Source of the DNA: Streptomyces monashensis
GTDB lineage: Bacteria; Actinomycetota; Actinomycetes; Streptomycetales; Streptomycetaceae
Direction of reading: 5' to 3'
NCBI RefSeq assembly: GCF_001866665.1
Contig: NZ_MLYO01000090.1
Coordinates: forward strand, 1-37,804
DNA: 37,804 bases
The position numbers were made by a program, and so were the translations under genes. Below the pieces are notes generated by a model. The model was not told the DNA's origin. It did no database searches and saw only the letters and a list, made by a program, of their open reading frames with translations. This document shows positions 7,698-16,064 of the stretch, piece by piece; position 1 is the stretch's first letter; each line of letters begins with the position of its first letter.

Positions 7698-8312
7698 CTA
7701 CACCCAGCCCTTCTCGCGCGCGAGCCGTACCGCCGCACGCCGGTTCACCCCTCCGACCTTGGAGACGGCCCACGACAGGTAACTGCGCACAGTCCTTGGT
7801 GGCAGAGCGGCCCACTCGGCGATCTCCGTGACGGAAGCTCCGTCGGCAGCGAGTTCCAGCACCTGCGCCTCCCGTCCGGTCAGCGGTGAGTCGCCCGCGG
7901 AGATGGCATCGGCGGCCAACTCGAGGTCGACATAGCAGTTTCCGGCATGAACGGTGCGGATGATCTCGGCGAAGCGCTGCGCACTGACGGTCTTCGGGAC
8001 GAACTCGCGCACGCCCGCCGCACGCGCCCACTTCAGGTGCCCGGGCCGACCATGGCTGGTCACCATCAACACCTTGCAGCCCGGCTGCTCGGCCTGGAGG
8101 GACCTGGCGACCCGCACTCCGTCCGCACCGGGCATCTGCAGATCGATGGCAGCCACGTCGGGTTCGTGCGCCCGTGCCATCGCCAACGCCTCCGGTCCGG
8201 TCGCGGCCTCGGCGACGACGGTCAGATCGTCCTGCAAGGACAAGAGCGCAGCGAGGGCTCCCCGGACGAGGTGCTCATCGTCGGCCAACAGCAGCCGCAC
8301 CGGCGCCGTCAC
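7698..8312 (-). CDS. NarL/LuxR-type response regulator (DesR-like)
   Basis: A 204-residue regulator. The receiver domain (about 1-120) has the acidic pair D11/D12, phosphoacceptor D57 in AAIDLQMPG and the conserved Lys in VPKTVS. The C-terminal HTH_LUXR domain (about 140-204) contains LTGREAQVLELAADG, VTEIAEWAALPPRTVRSYLS. I place the start at GTG 8312, because it overlaps the stop of the upstream kinase stub (GTGATGCCGTGACG) and gives a complete receiver domain. The partner kinase is truncated, so the protein is an orphan or is activated by another kinase. Regulators of this type usually act with NarL-type membrane kinases in envelope stress or lipid sensing. Confidence 0.88.
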   Translation of the reverse strand: MTAPVRLLLADDEHLVRGALAALLSLQDDLTVVAEAATGPEALAMARAHEPDVAAIDLQMPGADGVRVARSLQAEQPGCKVLMVTSHGRPGHLKWARAAGVREFVPKTVSAQRFAEIIRTVHAGNCYVDLELAADAISAGDSPLTGREAQVLELAADGASVTEIAEWAALPPRTVRSYLSWAVSKVGGVNRRAAVRLAREKGWV

Positions 8313-8567
8313 GGCATCACCTCGTTCGTCGCCGCTGCCGGCGGTACCCCCGCCACCAGCACAAACGCGCTCTTCCCGGCCACTCCCGCCTCCAGCGTCG
8401 CCCCGTCCACTGACGCCAGTCGCCCGCACAGTCCCGCGCACCCCGAGCCGCTTCCGCGCTCCGCCGTCATGGCCCCGCCGTTCTCGACCGACAGCACTAC
8501 ACGTTCCTTCGCTGCTCGTACCTGCACCGCACACCGTTTCCCGTCCCATTGCCGGAGGACGTTTCTC
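8309..8567 (-). pseudogene. C-terminal stub of a sensor histidine kinase
   Basis: Translation from about 8564 reads NVLRQWDGKRCAVQV, then ERVVLSVENGG and GLCGRLASVDGA, ending at 8309. This is the HATPase_c domain of NarL-type kinases from the N box (NVLRHS-like) to the end. An in-frame stop lies immediately upstream of the N box, and sensor, dimerisation and phosphoacceptor-His regions are missing. The glycine-rich G box is degenerate (GSGSGCAGL). The stop overlaps the start of the response-regulator gene, the usual coupling. It cannot act as a kinase. Confidence 0.7.
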
Positions 8568-9258
8568 CGTCCTCATGTGTCCAGCATCTCCGGGGAGTTG
8601 ACCCTCAGACAGGGCACATCATCATGGAATCATGTGACATATGTCAGTGGTGGCCGGTCCGTCGTGTCAGGAACCGACCCGTCGCCCTGCCCGGCAGGTC
8701 GCGCTTCTCGAGACACATCATGTCGCACTTGGCTCAGCGGGTTCGAGAACGCTGTAGCAGTGGCCGCGGCCATGTCGCTCGGTCACCAGCGCGCCGATCG
8801 CGGCCCCCAGGCCCATCGACTCGCGCCCCTCCCGACGCACCCTACGGACGGGCCGCGGCTTCGACTTCGCCTTCTGCCTGCCGCCGTTCCACGCCTACAG
8901 GCGACCAACCCACCAGCGTCTCCGACACCGCGGCCGTACGCGGACGCCACTGGGGGCTGGCATCCCCACGCGAATCGCAGCTTCCTCCTGCGGACGACCT
9001 TCGCAACGCCATTCCGACGCTGAGAGCCGGTCAGCCAGGCAGACAGATACAAGGAGGGCGGCGACCTCGTCGGTTGCCTTCACCTTTACGGGTGAAGTCC
9101 CGCCCCCGCGGCATGGAGGGGCCGCCGGAGGGTAAGGAGCAATGCTCGGAACCTGTGGATCGGTGCCGGGAGGAACGCGGTGGGCGTACCTTCCCGATGA
9201 TCCCTTGAAGGTCTCCGAGTAGGCCCGCGTTCGCAGCGCGGGTCGGGAAGGCACGCCC
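8568..9258. other. Gene-free stretch upstream of IS256
   Basis: About 690 bp without a recognisable gene. It contains the palindrome at 8635-8646, a hairpin CTTCACC/GGTGAAG near 9080-9100 and a hairpin CCCGCG/CGCGGG at about 9223-9242 just before the transposase start. The left end of the IS256 copy must lie here, but I could not identify matching terminal repeats by eye. Confidence 0.5.
8635..8646. promoter_or_regulatory. Perfect 12-bp palindrome, candidate operator
   Basis: TGACATATGTCA, about 70 bp upstream of the point where the kinase stub begins. It may be the autoregulatory site of the two-component system or belong to a lost promoter. Confidence 0.35.
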
Positions 9259-10511
9259 GTGCTGAGCGTAGTGAACGCCGAGGCAGTATCGCGTCCGGCT
9301 CCCTGATCGACGAGATCGTCCGCGAGGGCGCCCGCCGGATGCTGGTCGCCGCGCTGGAGGCGGAAGTCAACCAGTACATAGTCGAGTTGGCTGCCGAGAC
9401 CGACGAGCGCGGACGGCGCCTGGTCGTACGCAACGGCTACCACCGGCCCCGGACAGTCGTCACCGCGGCCGGGCCGGTCGAGGTCACCGCGCCGCGCGTC
9501 AACGACCGCCGCGTCGATGAGGCCACCGGCGAGCGCAAGCGGTTCTCCTCCAAGATCATTGCGCCGTGGTGCCGTAAGTCACCGAAGATCTCGGAGGTGC
9601 TGCCGCTGCTCTACCTGCACGGACTGTCGTCCGGAGACTTCGTGCCCGCGCTGGAGCAGTTCCTCGGCGGCACGGCCGGACTGTCGGCCGCGACGGTGAC
9701 CCGGCTGACGAAGCAGTGGAGCGACGACCACGCCGCCTTCCAGGACAGGGACCTGTCCGACCGCGACTTCGTCTATGTGTGGGCCGACGGGGTCCACCCG
9801 AAGGTGCGGCTCGGCCAGGCGCACTCGTGCGTGCTGGTCCTCCTCGGCGTCCGCCTGGACGGCACCAAGGAGCTGATCGCGCTGGCAGAGGGGCTGCGGG
9901 AGTCCACCGAGTCGTGGGCCGACCTGCTGCGCGACTGCCGCCGCCGCGGCATGCGCGACCCCGAGCTCGTCATCGGCGACGGTGCGATGGGCCTGTGGAA
10001 AGCCCTGATCGAGGTGTTCCCGACTGCTCGGCACCAGCGCTGCTGGGTCCATAAAGCACGTAATGTGACGAACTGCCTTCCGAAGTCCGCGCAGCCGGGC
10101 GCGACGAAGGCAATGCAGGAGATCTACAACGCAGAGGACAGGGCCCACGCCGAGAAGGCGATCGAGGCGTTCTCCCGCACTTACGGCACGAAATGGCCCA
10201 AGGCCGTCGCGAAGATCACCGACGACCGGGACGAGCTGCTCGCGTTCTACGACTTCCCGGCCGAGCACTGGGTCCACCTGCGGACCACGAATCCCATCGA
10301 GTCGACCTTCTCCACCGTCAAGCTCCGGACCAAGGTCACCCGAGGCGCAGGCAGCCCGGCCGCGGCCCTGGCCATGGTGTTCAAGCTCGTCGAATCCGCC
10401 CAGGCCCGCTGGCGGGCGATCACCGGAGCCCACTTGGTTCCTCTCGTCCGTGCTGGAGCCCGGTTCGAAAACGGCCACCTCGTCGAACGACCAGAGACCA
10501 TGGCGGCGTAA
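9259..10511 (+). mobile_element. IS256-family transposase, 5' frameshift
   Basis: The main open frame (ATG 9339 to 10511, 390 residues) is a Mutator/IS256 transposase: VVRNGYHRPRTV near the start, the DDE residues in VWADGVHP, VIGDGAMGLW and NPIESTFS, and the CWVHK motif. The usual N-terminus is present but out of frame: GTG 9259 begins VLSVVNAEAVSRP, then a one-base deletion at about 9295-9297 leads to TGA at 9304. The following GSLIDEIVREGARR is in the main frame. Hence this copy is N-terminally broken, or can only start internally; activity is doubtful. The catalytic triad is intact. The right side stops within about 30 bp of the iminopeptidase stop codon. Confidence 0.9.
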
Positions 10512-10538
10512 ACTCTGGGCTGAGCCGATGAGCTCAGG

Positions 10539-11516
10539 TCACGGACGGCCATCTCTTCCTAGACCGGCGAACCGGTCCGTGGCCGCGACGATGGCGTCAA
10601 TCGTGGCGTCCCCCGACAGCCCGTGCCCCTCGTCGCCGATCAGCACAAGCTCCGCGTCCGGCCACACCTGGGCCAGGTGCCATGCGATGTCCGGGGGGCC
10701 GCTGATATCCATCCGCCCGTGAACCATCACGCCGGGGATGCCGGTGAGCTTGCCGGCATCGCGCAGCAACGCCTCGTCCTCCAGAAAACCGGCGTGCCGC
10801 CAGTAGTGCGTGACGAGGCGGGCGAAGCGCATCCGGAAGTGCGGGTCCTCGTAACGAGGATCGGGCCGGTGTCCCCGGTGGACGGACACGTGCACGTCCT
10901 CCCACCGGCACCATTCCCGCGCCGCGCGCTCCCGTACGGCGGGATCGGGATCGGCGAGCATCCGGGCGTATGCCTCCACCAGGCTGCCATCCCGCTCCTG
11001 TTCCGGTACGGCATCGCGGAACCTCTCCCATTCCTCGGGGAAGATCCGCCCCATGTCCCGGGTAACCCACTCCACCTCACGGCGGGTGGTGCTGGTGACG
11101 CTGAACAGCACCAGCTCCGATACGCGTCCGGGGTGTTGCTCGGCATAGGCCAGCGCCAGGGTCACGCCCCAGGAGCCGCCGATGACCAGCCAGGCGTCGA
11201 TGCCGAGGCGCCGGCGCAGAAGTTCGATGTCGGCTATCAGGTGCGGGGTGGTATTGGCGGCGAGCGAGGTCTGCGGATCGGCCGCGTCCGGGGTGCTGCG
11301 ACCGCACCCGCGCTGGTCGAACAGCACGATGCGGTACGCCGAGGCGTCGAACAACTGGCGCCAGAACGGCCCTGCGCCGGACCCCGGCCCGCCGTGCAGG
11401 ACGAGGGCGGGCTTGCCCCCCGGATTTCCGCAGGTCTCCCAGTACACGCGGTTGCCGTCGCCGACGTCCAGCATGCCGTGCTCGTACGGCTCGACGGAAG
11501 GATAGAGCCCGGTCAT
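10539..11516 (-). CDS. pip: Proline iminopeptidase (peptidase family S33)
   Basis: A 325-residue α/β-hydrolase that removes N-terminal proline from peptides. Visible motifs: oxyanion region HGGPGSG (41-47), DQRGCGRST (67-75), nucleophile elbow GGSWG with Ser115, Asp270 in HGRMDISGP and His298 in DEGHGLSG. All match prolyl aminopeptidases, and the length is normal. The protein is cytosolic. ATG at 11516 follows a GGGAGA site. It is divergent from a MarR gene 47 bp away, which probably represses it through the palindromes in between. An IS256 copy lies directly behind the gene; the last few residues (LGRDGRP) may come from or near the IS end. Confidence 0.92.
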   Translation of the reverse strand: MTGLYPSVEPYEHGMLDVGDGNRVYWETCGNPGGKPALVLHGGPGSGAGPFWRQLFDASAYRIVLFDQRGCGRSTPDAADPQTSLAANTTPHLIADIELLRRRLGIDAWLVIGGSWGVTLALAYAEQHPGRVSELVLFSVTSTTRREVEWVTRDMGRIFPEEWERFRDAVPEQERDGSLVEAYARMLADPDPAVRERAAREWCRWEDVHVSVHRGHRPDPRYEDPHFRMRFARLVTHYWRHAGFLEDEALLRDAGKLTGIPGVMVHGRMDISGPPDIAWHLAQVWPDAELVLIGDEGHGLSGDATIDAIVAATDRFAGLGRDGRP

Positions 11517-11540
11517 GTGAGACGCTCTCCCTGAGGTATG

Positions 11541-11561
11541 ACAGTGCTGTTAGATTAACAG
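11541..11561. promoter_or_regulatory. MarR-type operator between pip and its regulator
   Basis: Two adjacent palindromes: ACAG-TG-CTGT (11541-11550) and CTGTTA-GAT-TAACAG (11547-11561). They fill the 47-bp gap between two divergent genes and end two bases before the GTG start of the MarR gene. That is a natural place for a shared repressor site. Confidence 0.6.
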
Positions 11562-11563
11562 GG

Positions 11564-12040
11564 GTGAGGAATCATCCGGATCCGGCCGCTGTCGGCACGC
11601 TGCTCCGCCACGTACTGGAACTGCTCGACGCGGACGTGGCCAAGGTCTACCAGGAGCGGGGCCTGTTCGAGTACCGCCCCCGCTTCTCCCCGGTCGTACG
11701 CGCGCTGCTGGCCGAAGGCCCGCTGTCGGTCCGCGACCTGGCAGCGGCAGTCGGCGTCACGCACTCGGCCGCAAGTCAGACGGCGGCCCAGATGGCCCGC
11801 GCGGGCCTGGTCACCCATGCCTCCGATCCACAAGACGCCCGCCGCCGTCTGATCGAGCTCACCCCCAAGGCCCACGCCCTGCTGCCGCAGATCCAAGCGG
11901 AGTGGGACGCGACGGTGGCTGCGATGGCGGAACTGGACGCGGAACTTTCCATGCCGCTGGCGAACCTGCTGACCGAAGTGGCGCAGGCGGTACGCCGCCG
12001 CCCGTTCCGGGAACGGATCGCGGCGGTTTATCAGCGCTAG
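11564..12040 (+). CDS. MarR-family regulator
   Basis: A 158-residue winged-helix protein. The recognition region is LSVRDLAAAVGVTHSAASQTAAQMARAGLV and the wing has DPQDARRRLIELT, typical of MarR. The N- and C-terminal helices would form the dimer interface. GTG at 11564 is two bases past the palindrome; the message may be nearly leaderless. It is divergent from pip, so it probably controls pip and itself. Ligand unknown. Confidence 0.88.
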   Translation: MRNHPDPAAVGTLLRHVLELLDADVAKVYQERGLFEYRPRFSPVVRALLAEGPLSVRDLAAAVGVTHSAASQTAAQMARAGLVTHASDPQDARRRLIELTPKAHALLPQIQAEWDATVAAMAELDAELSMPLANLLTEVAQAVRRRPFRERIAAVYQR

Positions 12041-12200
12041 GCGTCCGCCAGAGCCCTCCCACCTGCGAGCCATACGCGCGGCAACAGCCGTGCCGATGGC
12101 TCGGCTACTGACTCCCTCGTGGTCCCCGCCGAACAGCAGCACGCCAAGACATCCGAGTCAACCCATCCACAGGTCTTGATGCGATGAAGGGGCGAAGCCC

Positions 12201-12895
12201 GTGACGGCGAAGGAGCCCCAGGCGAGCGAGTACGACGGACACCAGCACGTCGGTGTCGACCTGCACCGCAGGCGGTCAGTGACCGTGCGTCAGACCGACG
12301 ACGGCGTCCCACTGAGCGCGGTATGCATCCTCAACGATCCGGTGGCACTCGGTCTGCGGATCGAGCAGGCCGGGCCCGATCCCGACGTGGTGCGGGAAGC
12401 CCCACCTACGGCTGGTACTGGGCGGCCGACGTCCTGCAAGCCGCCGGAGCACGCGTCCACCTGGCCCACCCGCTGCGCGTGAAAGGCTTCGCCTACCGGC
12501 GCGTGAAGAACGACATCCGCGACGCCGCGGACTTGGCCGACCTGCTGCGGATGGGCCGGCTGCCGGAAGCCTGGATCGCGCCACCGCAGGTCCGTGAGCT
12601 GCGCGAACTGGTGCGCTACCGGGCCAAGCTCGTCGCGCTGCGCTCCGGGCTGAAGTCCCAGGTGCACGCCGTGCCGGCCAAGGCCGGCGTACCGATCCCG
12701 GCGTCCGACCTGTTCGGCATCGACGGCCGAGCCCGACTGAAGCAGACCGCGCCGGCCGGCCCGTATGCCCAACGCGTCGCATCGCTACTCAAACTGATCG
12801 ACGGACTCGATGCCGAGGAAACCCTGTTCAACGGCCGCATCGCGGAACGGCTTCGCGACCACACCGGCTACCGGGCCATCCAGCAGCTGCCGGCA
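12201..12895 (+). mobile_element. IS110-family transposase remnant
   Basis: The first frame from GTG 12201 gives HVGVDLHRRRSVTVRQTDDG and CILNDPVAL, with the first Asp of the DEDD site. After a shift near 12395-12410 a second frame continues YGWYWAADVLQAAGA, VKNDIRDAADLADLL, RMGRLPEAWIAPP, LRSGLKSQVHAV and ends YRAIQQLP at about 12890. The C-terminal transposase domain, normally starting at the G-I-G-P motif after QLP, is missing. The element is frameshifted and truncated and cannot move by itself. Its broken end touches an integrase remnant on the other strand. Confidence 0.82.
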
Positions 12896-13100
12896 TCCCC
12901 GCCCCAGAGTCGATCGAGATCACGTTCGCACCCCGACGATGCGGCCGCGAGGTCAACTCCCGTACACAGACGGCGATATGGGCACTGTTCGCGGTGACCG
13001 GGTCGACGTCCTCCCGCTCGCACATCAGGAGGTACTCGGCGAGCCCGCGGGCGTAAGCATCGATCGTGCTCGGCGTTCACGGAACTTGCGGGCAGAGCCG
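12893..13100 (-). pseudogene. N-terminal fragment of a tyrosine recombinase/integrase
   Basis: Reading leftwards from about 13100: the segment STIDAYARGLAEYLLMCERE, then VDPVTANSAHIAVCVREL, TSRPHRRGANVISIDSGAG, and then the sequence runs into IS110 DNA. This matches the SAM-like DNA-binding N-terminus of actinobacterial site-specific integrases, whose next words are usually LANAT...QQRLVPVRLFYD. The start region (NAE...) is one base out of frame near 13070, and the catalytic domain with the Arg/His/Tyr residues is absent. Confidence 0.65.
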
Positions 13101-13174
13101 CGAACGTCTCCATCCCCCCGCTTTGGGGCTTGCCCAATTCCGCAGTTCAAAGGGCCTGTCGGCGCTTGGGACGC

Positions 13175-13900
13175 TCAGCGCCGACGCGGGATGCCCAACG
13201 TCTGTGTGAGCTGGGCGAGTTCCTCCTGGAAGAGCTTCTCCGGGCTGGTGGTCTGGGTGCGCATGTGGCCGTAGACCTCCAGTGACACCAGTCCATGCAG
13301 GTGCCCCCAGATGCGCAGGGCGAGGGCGACGGCTGCGGGCGGCAGGTCGGGGAAGGCGGGACGCACCTTCTCGAGGAGCCCAGGGTCGAAGTCGGACCAG
13401 TCGAAGATGCTGTCATGGTAAAGGTTCCGGGCATGGGGCCAGGCGGCTGCCGCGAGGGCGGTGAGCCCGGTGCAGACCCGGCGTGCGGCATCCGGGGCGG
13501 GGCCTCCCTCGGGGGCCTGGTAGCCGGGCACGGGATCGCCGTAGATAAGGCGGAACCCCTGGGGGTTGACCAGGGCCCAGGTCCGGAAGGCGTTGGCCCA
13601 TGCCTCGATCCGGACAGCGGGATCCGCGGCGGACGTGGCTTCCCAGGCCGCGTCCACAGCGTCGGCCAAGGCGGTGTACACGTCGTTGATCAGCGTGGTG
13701 ACCAGGTCGTCCCTGGTCGGGAAGTACCCGTAGATGGCGTTGGCGGTCATGCCCATCTCGCGGGCGATGGCCCGCAGGGTGATGGCGTCCGGCCCACCCG
13801 AGGCCATCAACGCCAGCGCCACCTTCTTGATTTCGGCCGTGGTCTCGACCCGTAGCCGCTCGCGCCTTCCCCTGCTGCCCGTGACTGTCACAACGCGCAC
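13175..13900 (-). CDS. TetR/AcrR-family repressor with WHG-type ligand domain
   Basis: A 241-residue regulator. The N-terminal HTH reads AIAREMGMTANAIYGYFPTRDDLV, the standard TetR recognition region. The C-terminal part contains RTWALVNPQGFRLIYGDPVPGY and LRIWGHLHGLVSLEVYGH, typical of the WHG/TetR_C_33 ligand domain. The start at GTG 13900 gives a short basic arm (RGRRERLR) before the HTH. It diverges from an NAD(P)-binding oxidoreductase gene, with a long inverted repeat between them, so it is the likely repressor of that gene and itself. Confidence 0.88.
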   Translation of the reverse strand: MRVVTVTGSRGRRERLRVETTAEIKKVALALMASGGPDAITLRAIAREMGMTANAIYGYFPTRDDLVTTLINDVYTALADAVDAAWEATSAADPAVRIEAWANAFRTWALVNPQGFRLIYGDPVPGYQAPEGGPAPDAARRVCTGLTALAAAAWPHARNLYHDSIFDWSDFDPGLLEKVRPAFPDLPPAAVALALRIWGHLHGLVSLEVYGHMRTQTTSPEKLFQEELAQLTQTLGIPRRR

Positions 13901-13929
13901 TCTACAGCGTCGACTTACTTAGCTCAGTA

Positions 13930-13956
13930 CAGAAACTTCACGGCGTATAGTTTCTG
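13930..13956. promoter_or_regulatory. TetR-type operator
   Basis: CAGAAACT (13930-13937) and AGTTTCTG (13949-13956), perfect 8-bp arms around an 11-bp centre, in the 105-bp gap between the TetR gene and the oxidoreductase gene. The right arm overlaps a -10-like TATAGT (13945-13950). Confidence 0.6.
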
Positions 13957-14005
13957 CACGGCGTCACCATCAGTGGCGTCCCACTTCGACTGCACAGGGA
14001 GAACC

Positions 14006-14713
14006 ATGCACATCGGAGTCATCGGAGCCACGGGTACCATCGGCAGCCGGGTCGTCACCGAGGCCCTCGACCGCGGCCACACCGTCAAGGCGTTCAGTCG
14101 GGACGCCGTTCAGGCCCAGCGCGAGGAGCGTCGCGACAACATCACCTGGACCAGCGTCGACATCCTGGACCCGAAGAGCATCGCCGGCGTCCTGCCCGGA
14201 CTCGACGTCCTGATCAGCGCATTCCAGCCGGGCAATGCCGCCAAGGACTTCGCGGACACCGTCCGGCGCTCGATCGCCGACCCGACCGTCTATGCGACGG
14301 CGGCGCGGGCCCTGTTGAAGGCTCTGGAGAGCCGCCCACAGACCCGGCTCATCGTGATCGGCGGCGCCGGCAGCCTCGAAATCGAACCGGGAGTGGTGCG
14401 AGCAGACTCCGACGAGCTGCTGCACGCCGCCCTCGACCAGCTTGGGCTGCCCCGCGAATACGCCGCAGCGGTACGCGGTCACCGCGACGCCCTGACCGTC
14501 CTGCGGACCTCGAACCGACTGTGGACCTACTTCAGCCCAGCGGAGGAGATCGGCCCAGGCGAGCGCACCGGCCGCTTCCGAATCGGCGGCGACCAGCCGG
14601 TCCTGGACGCTGACGGCCGCAGCCGCATCTCGGTGCAGGACGCGGCCATCGCCTTGATCGATGAGGCGGAACTGCCGCGCTTCGTGCAGCGCCGCTTCAC
14701 CATCGGCTACTGA
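14006..14713 (+). CDS. NAD(P)-binding atypical SDR (NmrA/YwnB-like)
   Basis: A 235-residue Rossmann protein. The N-terminal MHIGVIGATGTIGSRV carries the GxxGxxG dinucleotide motif. Later motifs RLIVIGGAGSLEIEPG and the ending RISVQDAAIALIDEAE match the NAD(P)H-binding family of short atypical SDRs (YwnB, NmrA-like). No catalytic YxxxK is obvious. ATG at 14006 follows CAGGGAGAACC. A TetR gene diverges from it with an operator-like repeat, so expression probably responds to a small molecule. Substrate unknown. A perfect hairpin ends the transcription unit. Confidence 0.85.
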   Translation: MHIGVIGATGTIGSRVVTEALDRGHTVKAFSRDAVQAQREERRDNITWTSVDILDPKSIAGVLPGLDVLISAFQPGNAAKDFADTVRRSIADPTVYATAARALLKALESRPQTRLIVIGGAGSLEIEPGVVRADSDELLHAALDQLGLPREYAAAVRGHRDALTVLRTSNRLWTYFSPAEEIGPGERTGRFRIGGDQPVLDADGRSRISVQDAAIALIDEAELPRFVQRRFTIGY

Positions 14714-14730
14714 AAGCCACAGCCCGCGTC

Positions 14731-14762
14731 CCCGTGGGGGACCTCATGAACTCCCCCACGGG
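14731..14762 (+). terminator. Terminator of the SDR gene
   Basis: CCCGTGGGGGA (14731-14741), 10-nt loop, TCCCCCACGGG (14752-14762): perfect 11-bp stem, 17 bases after the stop codon. Between 14763 and 15086 I see no gene, only the upstream region of the next one. Confidence 0.85.
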
Positions 14763-15086
14763 CCAGCGCAACGTCCGTCTGAGCCGACCCGGCTCGCCTT
14801 CCGGCGTTGCCTGCCCGGACATGGCCCCAGAGAGGTGCTGCCAGTCCAACTGCGCGGGCAGATCCGCACTTGGCCGTAGCCATCACGCAACCGCGGCCAG
14901 AGCCTCGAAAACGACCAGAGATGCTGCTCGCCTCAGTTCGTTCGCTGTCCAACGGAGTGGGGAGTGCTGGGGAGCGATCAGCGTGATGTTGAGTGCTTGT
15001 TCGGCGCCTCCCGTGCCATTGGGCCCGATCACGCGCAAGAGAGTGCTCGGGATCGGGATCGCGGTTGGCTTGGGAGGGGACAGGTG

Positions 15087-16064
15087 ATGACGGTCATCGA
15101 GCATGAGCTGACGGCCCCTTGGGAGGCGGTGCTGCTGGAGCCGACCGCGGCTGCAGGCACGGGGGTCGTCGTGCTGGCGGGGTCGAGCGGTCGGGTGGAC
15201 CGGCAACGCGCCCGGCTGCTCGCCGAGCAGGGCTTCCTTGCCCTGGCGATCCGCTGGTTCGGCGGCCTCGGACAGCCGAAGGGGATCTGCGAGGTGCCGT
15301 TGGAGACATTCGTCGCCGCGGTGGACCTGCTCAGGTCGCGCGGGGCGGAGCGCGTTGGTCTGCTCGGCTTGTCCAAGGGAGCCGAGGCTGCGCTGCTGAC
15401 CGCGGTGCACGAGCCGCGCGTCGATGTAGTGGTCGCCCTGGCACCGACTTCGCTGGCCTGGTGCAACGTCGGGCCAGGACGCGATGGTCAGTCCCACCCG
15501 TATCGCTCTTCGTGGAGTTGGCGCGGGTGTCCGCTGCCGTTCGTCCCGATGGATGATTCCTGGAAGCCCGCCCAGCAGGGAGACGGTCCGGTGGCGATCC
15601 GCGGCTGGTACGAACTGAGCGAGGAGACCTTCGCCCGGCATCTGGATGCTGCGGCGATTCCTGTGGAGAAGGCACGCGCTGATGTGTTGCTTGTCGCCGG
15701 CGGGGACGACGCGATGTGGCCGTCGCTGCGGTATGCCGAGCAGTTGGCAGCGCGACGTCACCAGGCAGGCGCCCAGGTCCGCGTTGTGGTCCGTGAGGAT
15801 GCCGGACACCGGCCGCGTTTCCCCGGCGAGAGCCCGGCCGCGCCTTCGGAAACCTTTCTGTATGGAGGATCAGCGGACGCCGATGCTTTGCTCGGCAAGG
15901 CTGCCTGGGCGTCCATCCTCAACCTGCTCGGTCCTGCTTGGGCCGTCAGGGCCCGACGGCCCAAGAACACCTACCGTTTCGGTTCAATGAGAAGGGGCGG
16001 CACCTCCGGCACCTCGATCGCGTTCGCGATGTCGGCCGGCGTCAGCTTGAAGTTCTCGGGGTAG
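15087..16064 (+). CDS. BAAT-type acyl-CoA thioester hydrolase family protein
   Basis: A 325-residue α/β-hydrolase of the BAAT C-terminal (acyl-CoA thioesterase/acyltransferase) family. The nucleophile elbow is GLSKGAE (Ser96), Asp near 207-208 in VAGGDDAMW and His241 in EDAGHRPRFPG. The segment IRWFGGLGQPKGICEVPLE (about 55-73) is typical of the family. ATG 15087 follows GGGGACAGGTG; upstream in-frame residues look non-coding. The last about 30 codons run antisense through the 3' end of vdcD (94-bp overlap) and look unlike the family, so the native stop may have been lost. Probable role: hydrolysis of an acyl-thioester or ester; substrate unknown. Confidence 0.82.
   Translation: MTVIEHELTAPWEAVLLEPTAAAGTGVVVLAGSSGRVDRQRARLLAEQGFLALAIRWFGGLGQPKGICEVPLETFVAAVDLLRSRGAERVGLLGLSKGAEAALLTAVHEPRVDVVVALAPTSLAWCNVGPGRDGQSHPYRSSWSWRGCPLPFVPMDDSWKPAQQGDGPVAIRGWYELSEETFARHLDAAAIPVEKARADVLLVAGGDDAMWPSLRYAEQLAARRHQAGAQVRVVVREDAGHRPRFPGESPAAPSETFLYGGSADADALLGKAAWASILNLLGPAWAVRARRPKNTYRFGSMRRGGTSGTSIAFAMSAGVSLKFSG

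Noticed and set aside
9259..9339. Programmed frameshift in the IS256 transposase
   Set aside because: IS256 elements normally use a single frame, and there is no slippery heptamer or pseudoknot at the site; a deletion is simpler.
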